The notes beneath the pieces are model-generated. The model was given only the letters and a program-made list of their open reading frames with translations. It was not told the DNA's origin and did not search any database. Below are positions 19,167 to 27,705 of a stretch of 64,000 nt of DNA, in pieces. Each line of letters starts with the position of its first letter. Positions within the stretch are counted from its first letter, which is position 1. The position numbers and the translations under genes were made by a program. The DNA is from JAKVAV01 sp047633195 (GTDB lineage: Bacteria; Bacteroidota; Bacteroidia; Flavobacteriales_D; Cryomorphaceae): assembly GCA_047633195.1 (NCBI GenBank), contig JBLIEU010000012.1, forward strand, positions 1-64,000, read 5' to 3'.

Positions 19167-20558
19167 ATGAACCTAATCGAAGCATTCCGAAAGAACGAGA
19201 CGTTCCAAAATGTCGATGATAAACATCTGCAATTTTTGGTCGATCATGGAGAGGTAAGGAAATACAAGAAAGGGGAGTACATCTTTAATGTTGGGGATGC
19301 CGCCGACGAGCTACTCTATATTTTGAATGGCCGTTTCCGACTGATTTTTACTCAGAATGGCGAACAGCGAGAAATTGCGATGATGACCCAATACGATATT
19401 TCGGGAGTCTTGCCATACAGTCGAATGACCCATGCTCAAGGTGCAGCTGAATGCCGTGAAGAAGCTGCGCTTTTTGCCATTGATAGAAAACACTTTCGCG
19501 AAATGATTGTGAGCCATGAACCGCTCGCCGAAGCCTTGGTTCACCACATGGCTTCACGCATTCGGAGTTTTACCCAATTGCGCATGCAAGATGAAAAGCT
19601 GATTTCATTGGGAAAGCTCTCAGCAGGGCTTGCCCATGAATTGAACAATCCCGCTAGCGCCATGGTACGTAGCTCCGAGGAGTTAGTCAAACACCTCAAA
19701 CTTCTGCCCGATGGATTCAAGCAGGTGATGAAGTCCAATCTTGATCCAGACACAGTCGATAAAGTGAATGATTGGCTCTTTGCCATTTTGGAGAATGAGC
19801 GTCCCTCGCTGACATTGATGCAAAGAAATGACCGAGAAGATGAGCTTTCAGATCTTTTGGAAGAATATGGGTTAGAAGACCCTTACGAGTTATCGGAAGA
19901 ATGTGTGGATTATGGCCTCTGCAGGGATGATGTTGAAAGCCTTCATCAACTCACTGGCGAAGGTGATTTCCATACAGTCATTCATTGGGTGGTCAATAAC
20001 CTGAGCACTGAGCGGATGGTGGAAGAGATTCATACATCGGCCGAGCGTATCTCGACTCTGATCGGGAGTATTAAAGAATACAGTCACATGGACCGTAGCC
20101 AAGATCGGCAGGACGTGGATATTAATGCGGGATTGAAGAGTACCATTACCATGTTGCGTCACAAGGCGAAGAATGCCCAGATAGAAGTGGAGGAAGCCTA
20201 TTGCAGTAGTATCCCACATTTATCTGGTTTTGCAGGTGAGTTGAACCAAGTATGGACCAACATCATCGACAATGCGCTTGATGCAATGGATGGCGGCGGA
20301 AGATTAACCATCAGAACAGATTGGATTGAGCCCAATGTTTGTATCAAAATAGCCGATACTGGATCAGGGATACCCGATGACATTCAAAGCCAAATATTTG
20401 ATCCCTTCTTTACGACAAAATCTATCGGTAAAGGCACAGGACTGGGATTGGACATTGTCAATAAAATAATATCTCGTCACAATGGCCGAATCGAATTAAA
20501 ATCGAAACCGGGCAATACAGAATTTACCATAACCTTACCTGCAGTAGAACCGATATAA
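19167..20558 (+). CDS. sensor histidine kinase with N-terminal cyclic-nucleotide-binding domain
   Basis: 463 residues, soluble, no membrane segment. Residues 10-135 form a cNMP-binding (CRP-like) domain (KKGEYIFNVGDAADELLYILNGRFRL). It lacks an obvious phosphate-binding RxA arginine, so the ligand is uncertain. The H-box is SLGKLSAGLAHELNNP, with His157 as the probable phosphorylation site. A long, divergent helical insert lies at about 175-305. The ATPase domain has an N-box (VWTNIIDNALDAM, 362-374), G1 (DTGSGIP, 397-403), F-box (DPFFTTK) and G2 (GKGTGLGL, 421-428). The stop codon is directly followed by the ATG of the response-regulator flavoprotein, so kinase and receiver are a cognate pair. 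Confidence 0.88.
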   Translation: MNLIEAFRKNETFQNVDDKHLQFLVDHGEVRKYKKGEYIFNVGDAADELLYILNGRFRLIFTQNGEQREIAMMTQYDISGVLPYSRMTHAQGAAECREEAALFAIDRKHFREMIVSHEPLAEALVHHMASRIRSFTQLRMQDEKLISLGKLSAGLAHELNNPASAMVRSSEELVKHLKLLPDGFKQVMKSNLDPDTVDKVNDWLFAILENERPSLTLMQRNDREDELSDLLEEYGLEDPYELSEECVDYGLCRDDVESLHQLTGEGDFHTVIHWVVNNLSTERMVEEIHTSAERISTLIGSIKEYSHMDRSQDRQDVDINAGLKSTITMLRHKAKNAQIEVEEAYCSSIPHLSGFAGELNQVWTNIIDNALDAMDGGGRLTIRTDWIEPNVCIKIADTGSGIPDDIQSQIFDPFFTTKSIGKGTGLGLDIVNKIISRHNGRIELKSKPGNTEFTITLPAVEPI

Positions 20559-22223
20559 ATGGCAAAACAACCTTTAATAATTGTAGTAGATGATGACCCT
20601 CAAGTGCTGAGGGCCGTTTCGAGAGATCTAAAAAAACAGTACAGAAAAGAGTACCGCATCATTAGTACCGATAGCGCTAAAGAAGCTTTAGAAACTCTAG
20701 AAGATTTAAAGAAAAAGGGTGATGAAGTAGCGCTTTTTTTGAGCGATCAGCGCATGCCTGAAATGCAAGGAGTCGACTATCTGGAGAAGGCCGCTGTTTT
20801 TTACCCAAATGCTAAACGTATTCTCCTCACTGCATACAGCGATACCGATGCGGCTATCAAAGCGATCAATGACGTCCAGCTCGATTACTACCTGATGAAA
20901 CCTTGGGATCCGCCAGAAGAAAAACTCTACCCGGTTCTGAACGACCAACTGGAAGAGTGGAAAGCGAGCAACAACTCGTCGGTTGGAGGTTTGCGATTAT
21001 TGGGATACCAATATTCTCCAAAGTCGCACAGCGTAAAGGATTTCCTTTCGGGAAATCTCTTTCCCTACAAATGGCTAGATGTAGAAAATGATCCGGTTGC
21101 TGCCGAAACTATGATGCTACATGGCATTGATCACAAGAAATTGCCAGCGGTAATTTTTGAAGATGGTGAAGTTCTTCTGGGTGATGACCTCAGTCCAATT
21201 GCCAAAAAATTGGGTCTTCAACTAACTGCAAAATCAGCGATGTACGATGTAGCCATCATCGGCGCAGGACCTGCTGGCCTTGCTGCAGGAGTGTACGGAG
21301 GAAGTGAGGGATTGAACACTGCCTTGATTGAAAAGCGCGCTCCTGGAGGTCAGGCAGGTACAAGTTCGCGTATTGAGAATTACCTCGGATTTCCAAATGG
21401 GTTGAGTGGAGCGGATTTGAGCCGAAGGGCTATCTCCCAAGCCACCAGATTTGGAATTGATTTTTTGGTGCCTCAGTCTGTGGATGATATTGATTTCAAA
21501 TCGGGGTACAAGTGCTTGACGATGGTTGATGGTACTCATTTGCATACTCATGCTGTTATCATTACTACTGGAGTTTCCTACAGAATGCTTGATTCAGCTG
21601 GACTACAAGATTTCACGGGAGCAGGTGTTTATTACGGAGCTGCTACCACCGAAGCTGCGGCGTGCAAAAACCAAGACGTTTTCGTAGTAGGGGGAGGTAA
21701 TTCTGCCGGTCAAGGAGCAGTCTATCTGAGCAATTATGCCAAGCATGTGCACATCCTTCTTCGGCGCGACAATATTCGCGATACGATGTCAAGTTATCTG
21801 ATCGATCAAATTGATTCTATTGAAAATATTACCATTGAGCCTTTTCGGGAAATAGTCAAGGCTATGGGAGATGACCGATTACAGAAATTGGAAATTAAGG
21901 ATAATCAGAAGGACACTACTTACGAGGCAGACGCTAGGGCATTGTTTATTTTCATTGGCGCAAAGCCCTATACCGAGTGGCTGCCGCCGATTATTTTGAA
22001 AGATCCTAGAGGCTTTGTTTTAACAGGTCGAGATCTATTGAATCATCCTGATTTTAAGAAGGGTTGGCCGCTCAAGCGCGATCCATTTTCTTTGGAAACT
22101 TCTGTGCCTGGAGTATTTGCAGCGGGCGATGTCCGCTCGGGAGCCATGAATCGGGTGGCCTCGGCAGTAGGAGAGGGCGCAATGGCTGTCTCGTTTACCC
22201 ATAAGTATTTGGCAGAGGTTTGA
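20559..22223 (+). CDS. response regulator fused to thioredoxin-reductase-like flavoprotein lacking the redox CxxC
   Basis: 554 residues in three parts. Residues 1-130 are a receiver domain (acidic DDD at 11-13, phospho-acceptor Asp63 in SDQRMP, Lys114 in YLMKPW). Residues about 145-222 form a thioredoxin/glutaredoxin-like domain in which the usual CPxC is replaced by SPKS (153-156). Residues about 228-554 are a two-dinucleotide-fold oxidoreductase: FAD motif GAGPAG (235-240), NAD(P) motif VVGGGNSAGQ (377-386) and the final FAD motif FAAGDVR. Where thioredoxin reductase has CATC, this protein has AATTEAAAC, with only one Cys (369). It therefore probably transfers electrons or hydride without a disulfide relay. 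Related fusions are often auto-annotated as thioredoxin-disulfide reductase, which the sequence does not support. Confidence 0.85.
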   Translation: MAKQPLIIVVDDDPQVLRAVSRDLKKQYRKEYRIISTDSAKEALETLEDLKKKGDEVALFLSDQRMPEMQGVDYLEKAAVFYPNAKRILLTAYSDTDAAIKAINDVQLDYYLMKPWDPPEEKLYPVLNDQLEEWKASNNSSVGGLRLLGYQYSPKSHSVKDFLSGNLFPYKWLDVENDPVAAETMMLHGIDHKKLPAVIFEDGEVLLGDDLSPIAKKLGLQLTAKSAMYDVAIIGAGPAGLAAGVYGGSEGLNTALIEKRAPGGQAGTSSRIENYLGFPNGLSGADLSRRAISQATRFGIDFLVPQSVDDIDFKSGYKCLTMVDGTHLHTHAVIITTGVSYRMLDSAGLQDFTGAGVYYGAATTEAAACKNQDVFVVGGGNSAGQGAVYLSNYAKHVHILLRRDNIRDTMSSYLIDQIDSIENITIEPFREIVKAMGDDRLQKLEIKDNQKDTTYEADARALFIFIGAKPYTEWLPPIILKDPRGFVLTGRDLLNHPDFKKGWPLKRDPFSLETSVPGVFAAGDVRSGAMNRVASAVGEGAMAVSFTHKYLAEV

Positions 22224-22411
22224 TTTCGTAATTGATATCTAGTAGCTCGAATCTCGCTGCTGATTCAGCAATGTGTATACCAGCCGACACGTAAGAATTA
22301 TCTCAGGGTGGTACAGATATACTTAATTGTATACTTGCTGATCGGGAATCCTGAGCGATTGCCGGTCGTTTTTTGCCAGTTTAAATAGACCCTACAAACG
22401 AATATACTATC
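22224..22411. other. spacer before the Ig-like lipoprotein
   Basis: The 188 bases contain no gene and no convincing terminator. A promoter for the downstream lipoprotein must lie here, but no clear -33/-7 pair was recognised. Confidence 0.3.
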
Positions 22412-23338
22412 ATGAGGAAGTACTCTTTTTTTCTACTCTTGTTTCTAGCGGGCTGCATCGGTACCGATGAGGTTGATGACCCGATCGTAGGTGAGTCGAT
22501 TGTGTTGGGTCAAGAGCAGATTTCTATGCTTATTGGCGATTCAGGTCAAGTGACCGCCACATTTTTTAATCGCTATGGAATAGAAGAAGATGCCCAATTA
22601 ATCTGGGAATCGTCAAATGAAGCCATTGCAACCGTAGATATTTCCGGACTTGTAATAGGACAGGGGCTTGGTCAAGCCAATATGACTTCTTCCGTAGGAA
22701 ATACGACCAGTCTTCCTTTGCTTGTTACCATTGTGGAAGATGAACAATCCGTTGCTCAAGTGTCCATCTCTTCTCCTTCTGGGAATCAAATTAGCATAGG
22801 TCAAGAAGTAAATCTCACTGTGGGAGTTTTCAATGTGCTTGGCGGCCTTATTGAAGGTTTGGAAGTTGAATACACATCTCTCGATCCCGATTACCTTTTG
22901 GTAAATGAAGACGGAGTGGCCACGGGAATTGCAAACGGTTTTGGCCGAATAGTAGCAACAGTGAATGGTATTCAAAGCAACACCCTTGGAATTCAAGTCG
23001 GGCAAACCAGCAGAACTGGAACTTTCACAGGTGCCAATGGCTACGACGCATCTGGTGCCACTGAACTTTTCCTAGCCGATAATGGAGACTTGATGCTCAA
23101 GTTGGAGGATGACTTCGATACCGATTTTGCACTCGGGACTTTTATCTACTTGAGCAACTCTACCCAAGGAAGTGTAACCAGAAACGAGGGCATTGAAATA
23201 CAAGAAGTAAGTTCAGGTGGAGCTTACCTTTTTAACGTGTCCGCTATCGATCCAACGGTCAGTATTGACGATTTCAATTATGTAATTGTTTTGTGTAAAC
23301 CTGCAACAATAACCTTCGGTTATGCCCAACTCGACTAA
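22412..23338 (+). CDS. lipoprotein with bacterial Ig-like (BIG2) domain
   Basis: 308 residues. A textbook lipobox LAGC follows a short hydrophobic signal (FFLLLFLAGC), so the protein is lipid-anchored. The region of about residues 25-105 reads as a BIG2-like Ig fold (LIGDSGQVTATFFNRYG, LIWESSNEAIATVDISGLVIGQGLGQANMT), and a second, weaker copy lies at about 110-195 (DPDYLLVNEDGVATGIANGFGRIVATV). The last 110 residues form another beta domain. No catalytic motif. It is followed after one base by the outer-membrane protein gene, so the two are probably made together as a surface lipoprotein and barrel pair. Confidence 0.78.
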   Translation: MRKYSFFLLLFLAGCIGTDEVDDPIVGESIVLGQEQISMLIGDSGQVTATFFNRYGIEEDAQLIWESSNEAIATVDISGLVIGQGLGQANMTSSVGNTTSLPLLVTIVEDEQSVAQVSISSPSGNQISIGQEVNLTVGVFNVLGGLIEGLEVEYTSLDPDYLLVNEDGVATGIANGFGRIVATVNGIQSNTLGIQVGQTSRTGTFTGANGYDASGATELFLADNGDLMLKLEDDFDTDFALGTFIYLSNSTQGSVTRNEGIEIQEVSSGGAYLFNVSAIDPTVSIDDFNYVIVLCKPATITFGYAQLD

Positions 23339-23339
23339 T

Positions 23340-24182
23340 ATGAAAAAGCTATTCTTACTTCTGGTTTTGGGTTGCGTGCTTTCTTCTGCCACCGCTGGTG
23401 GCGGTTGGACTTACGTCAAAGGAAAGGGCTTTGTAAAGCTGAGCCAAAACGCCATTCTTAGCGATCAGCTTTTCAATCCCGATGGAGACATTATTGATAT
23501 TACGACCATTGGTTACTACGCAACTTCGGTATACGCTGAATACGGACTAACTGATAAGCTCACGGCCATTGCCTATGTGCCTTTCTTCACCAGAAATACA
23601 TTGAACAAGACGCAGTTTCGTTTTTCTGGAATGGAAATCCCGGGAGATGAATTGAATGCTTTCGGAGATGTCGATCTATCGCTGCAATATGGTTTTTACA
23701 AATCCGATACATGGGTAGCCTCAGTGCGGGTTTTATTCGGGTTGCCAACTGGAGAAGTCTCTGGTGGGGAAACAGGAATTCTTCAAAGTGGAGACGGTGA
23801 ATTCAACCAGATGATTCGTTTTGACGTCAGTCGTCCTATTTCTCAAAATGCGTGGATTTCCGTGCATGCGGGATTGAACAACCGTACCAACGATTTCTCT
23901 GATGAGTACCGATTGGGAGCTGAAATTGGCACAAAGGTTTGGTCCAATTTCCTGGCTATTGCCAAAGTCGATGTCGTACAGTCATTTTTCAATGGCGATG
24001 CCGATCCATCACAAGGAGGAACGATTTTCTCTAACAATACCGAGTTTATCAGCCCATCACTGGAATTGGCTTACGAGATGAAAAACGAGATTGGTTTTTC
24101 CCTTTCCGCGGCAGGAGCTTTTGCGGGCAAGAATATCTTGGCGGCGCCGAATTATGGGGTAGGGGTTTACAAGAAGTTTTAA
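23340..24182 (+). CDS. outer-membrane beta-barrel protein (MetA/phenol-degradation-like fold)
   Basis: Start chosen at ATG 23340 because it gives a normal signal peptide (MKKLFLLLVLGCVLSSATAG). An ATG at 23322 in the same frame would prepend MPNSTN and overlap the preceding gene. About 280 residues. The mature protein has alternating beta-strand pattern, loops rich in Asp/Gly/Asn and a C-terminal strand ending in GVGVYKKF, with the aromatic last residue usual for barrels. Motifs such as YAEYGLTDKLTAIAYVPFF and GDVDLSLQYGFYK resemble small transporter-type barrels of the MetA-pathway family. The cargo is unknown. It lies one base after the Ig-like lipoprotein gene. Confidence 0.72.
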   Translation: MKKLFLLLVLGCVLSSATAGGGWTYVKGKGFVKLSQNAILSDQLFNPDGDIIDITTIGYYATSVYAEYGLTDKLTAIAYVPFFTRNTLNKTQFRFSGMEIPGDELNAFGDVDLSLQYGFYKSDTWVASVRVLFGLPTGEVSGGETGILQSGDGEFNQMIRFDVSRPISQNAWISVHAGLNNRTNDFSDEYRLGAEIGTKVWSNFLAIAKVDVVQSFFNGDADPSQGGTIFSNNTEFISPSLELAYEMKNEIGFSLSAAGAFAGKNILAAPNYGVGVYKKF

Positions 24183-24270
24183 GTTTTTGCTCAGTCAATG
24201 CCTGTCGTCATCATTCATGTTTTAATAGTTTCAACATGTGAAGAGGGTAATTCGGTTGATTTTTTAGTGA

Positions 24271-24465
24271 ATCGGAGGAGTAGCCTTTGCGGCAAAGGTT
24301 ACTGTGGCTCCCGAAAGCGGACAACTCGCATTAAATAATTTGAGATACACCTGCGGCGCGGGTTTGCGTTTTGCCATTGATCCCGAAGATCGGATCAACA
24401 TCAGGCTAGACATGGGAGTGGGCGAGGAGCCCAACTTTTACCTCACTATTGGGGAATCATTTTAG
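24271..24465 (+). pseudogene. C-terminal fragment of a BamA/TamA-like surface antigen barrel protein
   Basis: An open frame of 64 codons, preceded by an in-frame TGA and without a start codon. It encodes CGAGLRFAIDPEDRINIRLD, then VGEEPNFYLTIGESF and a stop. This is the characteristic last two strands of bacterial surface antigen (D15/BamA-like) barrels, including the terminal Phe. The rest of the gene is absent upstream, where the intact barrel gene ends 88 bases earlier. It appears to be the residue of a deletion or rearrangement. Its stop codon lies one base from the end of the convergent DUF547 gene. Confidence 0.65.
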
Positions 24466-24466
24466 C

Positions 24467-25225
24467 CTATTGCTCGTTCAGCGTCCAGCTGTAATCCATA
24501 AAGTCTACTTCCGCATCGGCATTGGCTTTCACTTTGCTGTAGCGGTTCACGTATTCGACTCTACTTTTTGCTACATCCTTAAAATCTCCCCAGTACCAGT
24601 CCAAGAGTTTTGAAAGCTCGATTTTGGTAGCCGTAATTTTATTCTTTTTGGGATTGTTGAAGAAGTACGTCGCCTCATCTTCGAGTTGAGCGTCTAGCTT
24701 TTCTGCGGTAAATGCCTCGTTCCTCAATCTCGGGCAACTCACGGCTGCACACACAAGAGCGAAGTGGATTCGCGGTTCGGCAAATTGCTTCCGAATGATG
24801 CCGTGCTCCAAGTTATTCAAGTCGTAAGTTTCACCCTCGATCTCGATGAACTTGATATCCCATGGTGTATTTACAAAAGGAATCTTTCCAGCGATGTCTT
24901 TGATAGATTCCACGGGATAATACTTTACAATGAGTTTTACGGTAAAGGCATTGTAGGCATTGATCCAATAAGCCAATCTTTCATCTTCACTCCAATTTTT
25001 CTCGTTGGGGTGATTTTCACTCAACAGCTCAAGGTACTTGTTCAATTCAAGGCTGTCTTTGACCATGCCCTTGTAGTTGACCATTCCTGTTTCGTCCACA
25101 TGTTTCTTAAGGAGCATATCCCACGTGGCGTGGCTTACTGGTTTGGAATCTGAATCAACATCACCCACACCAGAACATGCAGTGACTAACAAAATTGAAA
25201 AAAGAAGCGAGATAACTCTGGTCAT
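24467..25225 (-). CDS. DUF547 domain lipoprotein
   Basis: 252 residues with an N-terminal lipoprotein signal (LLFSILLVTACSG). The DUF547 core is clear: YWINAYNAFTVKLIVKYYP, then FALVCAAVSCPRLRNEAF, with a conserved Cys pair and a HGIIRKQF segment. The family has no assigned biochemical activity; a peptidase-like role has been suggested because of conserved Cys, His and Asn residues. It is divergent from the glycosyltransferase gene, with only 12 bases between the nominal starts, which argues that the partner starts later. Confidence 0.85.
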   Translation of the reverse strand: MTRVISLLFSILLVTACSGVGDVDSDSKPVSHATWDMLLKKHVDETGMVNYKGMVKDSLELNKYLELLSENHPNEKNWSEDERLAYWINAYNAFTVKLIVKYYPVESIKDIAGKIPFVNTPWDIKFIEIEGETYDLNNLEHGIIRKQFAEPRIHFALVCAAVSCPRLRNEAFTAEKLDAQLEDEATYFFNNPKKNKITATKIELSKLLDWYWGDFKDVAKSRVEYVNRYSKVKANADAEVDFMDYSWTLNEQ

Positions 25226-25237
25226 AAATCTGATGTT

Positions 25238-25996
25238 ATGAATTGCGCGTATTATGCCTACGTTCGCAACTCTAATTTGGATTACACATTGGCAAATACC
25301 GTTCCTGAAATATCGATAATAATTCCCACCCTAAATGAGGAAGAGCACATTGGAAGGTTGATCCGTCACTTGACCGACAATGATCATAAAGTTGAGATTA
25401 TCATTGCCGATGCAAACAGTTCGGATAAAACGGTTGAAATCGCTGAAAATATGGGTGTTCAAATTGCTAAACTGAACCAGCCTTCGCGGCCAAAGCAACT
25501 CAATAAAGGTGCTCGATTGGCAACTGCCGACCTTCTGTATTTTGTCCATGCAGACACGCTTCCGCCGAAGGATTATGCCAATCAAATCTTGTCGGCTTCC
25601 GCCGATGGAAAAACCTTCGGTTCTTTTCGATTTCGGTTTGATTCGGATCGAAGAGCGTTGAGGTTTAACTCTTGGTGGACCCACCTACCTATCATGATAG
25701 CCAGGGGAGGAGACCAAAGCCTCTTTATTTCGCGTAAGCTTTTTGACCATCTAAATGGCTATCAAGAAGATCACGTTGTGATGGAGGACTACGACATCAT
25801 TATACGTGGAAAGAGGATAGCAAAGTTTCGGCTTTTGCAAGATGACGTACTTGTGTCTGCGCGGAAGTATGAAGAAAATCCATATTGGAAGGTGAACAGT
25901 TCGAATTTTATCATTTTTTCTTTGTATTATCTGGGATTTAGTCCTGCAAGACTGCTCCGTCTCTACAAAAAGTTAATTCGGCATTCGAAGTCATAA
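25238..25996 (+). CDS. family 2 glycosyltransferase, TIGR04283-like
   Basis: 252 residues, GT-A fold. N-terminal strand ISIIIPTLNEEEHIG; nucleotide-sugar loop ADANSSDKT; the conserved RPKQLNKGARLATADLLYFVHADT with HADT as the metal-binding DxD equivalent; then RGGDQSLFI and VVMEDYDII. This pattern matches the TIGR04283 group, named for arsenosugar biosynthesis, but no arsenic genes are nearby, so the donor and acceptor are unknown. The first 22 residues before the GT strand look non-native. TTG codons at 25277 and 25289 would give tighter starts and leave room for divergent promoters. Confidence 0.82.
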   Translation: MNCAYYAYVRNSNLDYTLANTVPEISIIIPTLNEEEHIGRLIRHLTDNDHKVEIIIADANSSDKTVEIAENMGVQIAKLNQPSRPKQLNKGARLATADLLYFVHADTLPPKDYANQILSASADGKTFGSFRFRFDSDRRALRFNSWWTHLPIMIARGGDQSLFISRKLFDHLNGYQEDHVVMEDYDIIIRGKRIAKFRLLQDDVLVSARKYEENPYWKVNSSNFIIFSLYYLGFSPARLLRLYKKLIRHSKS

Positions 25997-25999
25997 AAA

Positions 26000-26026
26000 A
26001 AGGCATCCTTCACATGTGGATACCTT
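26000..26026 (-). terminator. terminator of the SRPBCC/GyrI-like gene
   Basis: Read on the minus strand, a 9-pair stem with one mismatch (AAGGTATCC / GGATGCCTT) is followed by a run of T, seen on the plus strand as the A run before 26001. It lies just beyond the 3' end of the minus-strand gene and between convergent genes. Confidence 0.65.
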
Positions 26027-26050
26027 CTAATTTCACGTATCCAGTACTAT

Positions 26051-27046
26051 CTATAATATAGGGTAGTAAATCCTTGTAACCCACATCGTAGAATCAGGCT
26101 CATTAGCAGGGCCTGTGACGTACACTTCCCACGGCGGCCCAACCATTTCAAGGCTATTTGTTTCCATATACGCAGCGACTGCATTGTGGGCTCCTTTCCC
26201 GCCTTCATATGATCCCATGTATTCACATTCTACGGCTTTTCCTTCGTGCGACATTGCTTTTTGGATATCTCCTTCTCCAGGTTTTTCCGATTCACAAGCC
26301 ATACCTACGGCCACCTGAGCTTTATCGTTTTCTTCATCCCATACTTTGTAAATGGCTAGAGGTGATTCCAGCATATTTTGGGTGTCAGCGCCAAGATAAG
26401 CTCTGATCTTTTCATACTTGTCTCTGAAGAAACTGCTTTCCATGTTTTTAATACTTGTTTCGGCTTCGATGAAATAAACGGGCATAGCCTTAATTTCTAT
26501 AACTGACATTGGCGTTCCAGGCATATTCGCTGCCTTTTCTTCCGCAACTATTTTCAGCATGTCAAGACCTCTTTGGAAATCCTTTCCCATCATCTCGTCC
26601 ATATCCTCTTCTCCCATCCAAAATAGATATCCAGGAAGCTCGCCGTTAACTGCCCAACTCGCCATAATACCTCCATCGGTCTCCACAAAATCCCATTCTA
26701 CTGTAGATTCAGATTCCCAAGGAGCTGTGAAGGTTAAGGTACTTTTGATGTATTCGTGGGGAACGCTTTCAATAATCTCGAGAACTCCAGTTCCTACACT
26801 ATCGTTTCCACTCCATTTGTACATGGCACCGACTCCAGCTTCTGGGCCTTCGTAGCTTTTTTCCATTGCCTCATCCATTCTTTCCCAGGGACTCCAACCT
26901 TCTCGCATTTTGGGATTATTTACATGGTCGAAGACCAATTCGGCGGGAGCATCGATGGTAACATGGCGTTCTACTCGATACTCCGTGGGGTTGCATGACG
27001 CCAACACGGCGATACCCGCAAGGGCAATTAGTGCTTTGCTTTTCAT
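26051..27046 (-). CDS. lipoprotein with SRPBCC domain and GyrI-like effector-binding domain
   Basis: 331 residues. Lipoprotein signal LAGIAVLASC (Cys at about 18). Residues about 25-165 form an SRPBCC/polyketide-cyclase-like fold (ERHVTIDAPAELVFDHVNNPKMREGWSPW). Residues about 175-331 resemble the GyrI-like/AraC effector-binding fold (IEIKAMPVYFIEAETSI, then AVAAYMETNSLEMVGPPWEVYVTGP). Both folds bind small hydrophobic ligands. The combination on a lipid anchor suggests a periplasmic ligand-binding role, which is inference. It is monocistronic, convergent with the glycosyltransferase and separated from the his operon by 68 bases. Confidence 0.8.
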   Translation of the reverse strand: MKSKALIALAGIAVLASCNPTEYRVERHVTIDAPAELVFDHVNNPKMREGWSPWERMDEAMEKSYEGPEAGVGAMYKWSGNDSVGTGVLEIIESVPHEYIKSTLTFTAPWESESTVEWDFVETDGGIMASWAVNGELPGYLFWMGEEDMDEMMGKDFQRGLDMLKIVAEEKAANMPGTPMSVIEIKAMPVYFIEAETSIKNMESSFFRDKYEKIRAYLGADTQNMLESPLAIYKVWDEENDKAQVAVGMACESEKPGEGDIQKAMSHEGKAVECEYMGSYEGGKGAHNAVAAYMETNSLEMVGPPWEVYVTGPANEPDSTMWVTRIYYPIL

Positions 27047-27114
27047 GGTGATAGGGTTTAGTTCAATACCAAATGTAGAAAAATATGGTGTCGACTAAAT
27101 TCAAAAGCAGCACT

Positions 27115-27705
27115 TTATAATTTTTGTCGGGTGACTAAAATCTCTTCAATCTCTTTAAGTTCGAAGTTTTTGGCGCGAAGCAAGATCAAGAAGTGATACA
27201 TCAAATCGGCCGCCTCGTTTTTGAATAGATCGGCATTGTCATCTTTGGCTTCGATCACGAGCTCTACTGCTTCTTCACCCACCTTTTGAGCGATCTTATT
27301 CATTCCTTTATTGAATAAGGAAGTGGTATATGATCCTTCTTGAGGATTTTCTTTTCGGTCTTTAATCGTCGCTTCCAATTCATAAATGAACCCCTTGGCA
27401 CTGCTTTCGCCAAAGCACGTATCTGTCCCCTGATGACACACCGGGCCAGCAGGAATGGCTTGAATAAGCAGTGTATCCCGATCACAATCTAGCTTGGCAG
27501 AAATGAATTTCAAGTGATTTCCTGAGGTTTCGCCTTTCGTCCATAATCGCTTTTTGCTTCGACTGAAGAAAGTGACAAGTCCGTTTGACTTTGTTTCTGC
27601 GAATGCCTCTTCATTCATATAGCCAAGCATCAGCACTTCTTTGGTTCGGTCATCTTGGATTACTGCGGGAATCAAACCTTCTCCTTTATTAAAATCGGGA
27701 TTCAT
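27115..27705 (-). CDS. hisIE: bifunctional phosphoribosyl-AMP cyclohydrolase / phosphoribosyl-ATP pyrophosphatase
   Basis: Steps 2 and 3 of histidine synthesis. 196 residues from ATG 27703-27705; a longer open frame overlaps hisF out of frame and is spurious. The HisI half (1 to about 110) has the zinc and magnesium ligands in LDCDRDTLL and CHQGTDTCF. The HisE half (about 115-196) has the MazG-like helices NKIAQKVGEEAVELVIEAK and NEAADLMYHFLILL. The start codon overlaps the hisF stop as ATGA, so translation is coupled. It is the last gene of the operon; no strong terminator follows before the lipoprotein gene. Confidence 0.95.
   Translation of the reverse strand: MNPDFNKGEGLIPAVIQDDRTKEVLMLGYMNEEAFAETKSNGLVTFFSRSKKRLWTKGETSGNHLKFISAKLDCDRDTLLIQAIPAGPVCHQGTDTCFGESSAKGFIYELEATIKDRKENPQEGSYTTSLFNKGMNKIAQKVGEEAVELVIEAKDDNADLFKNEAADLMYHFLILLRAKNFELKEIEEILVTRQKL

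Noticed and set aside
20559..22223. Calling the flavoprotein a thioredoxin-disulfide reductase
   Set aside because: The catalytic CxxC is absent, so only a TrxR-like fold is supported.
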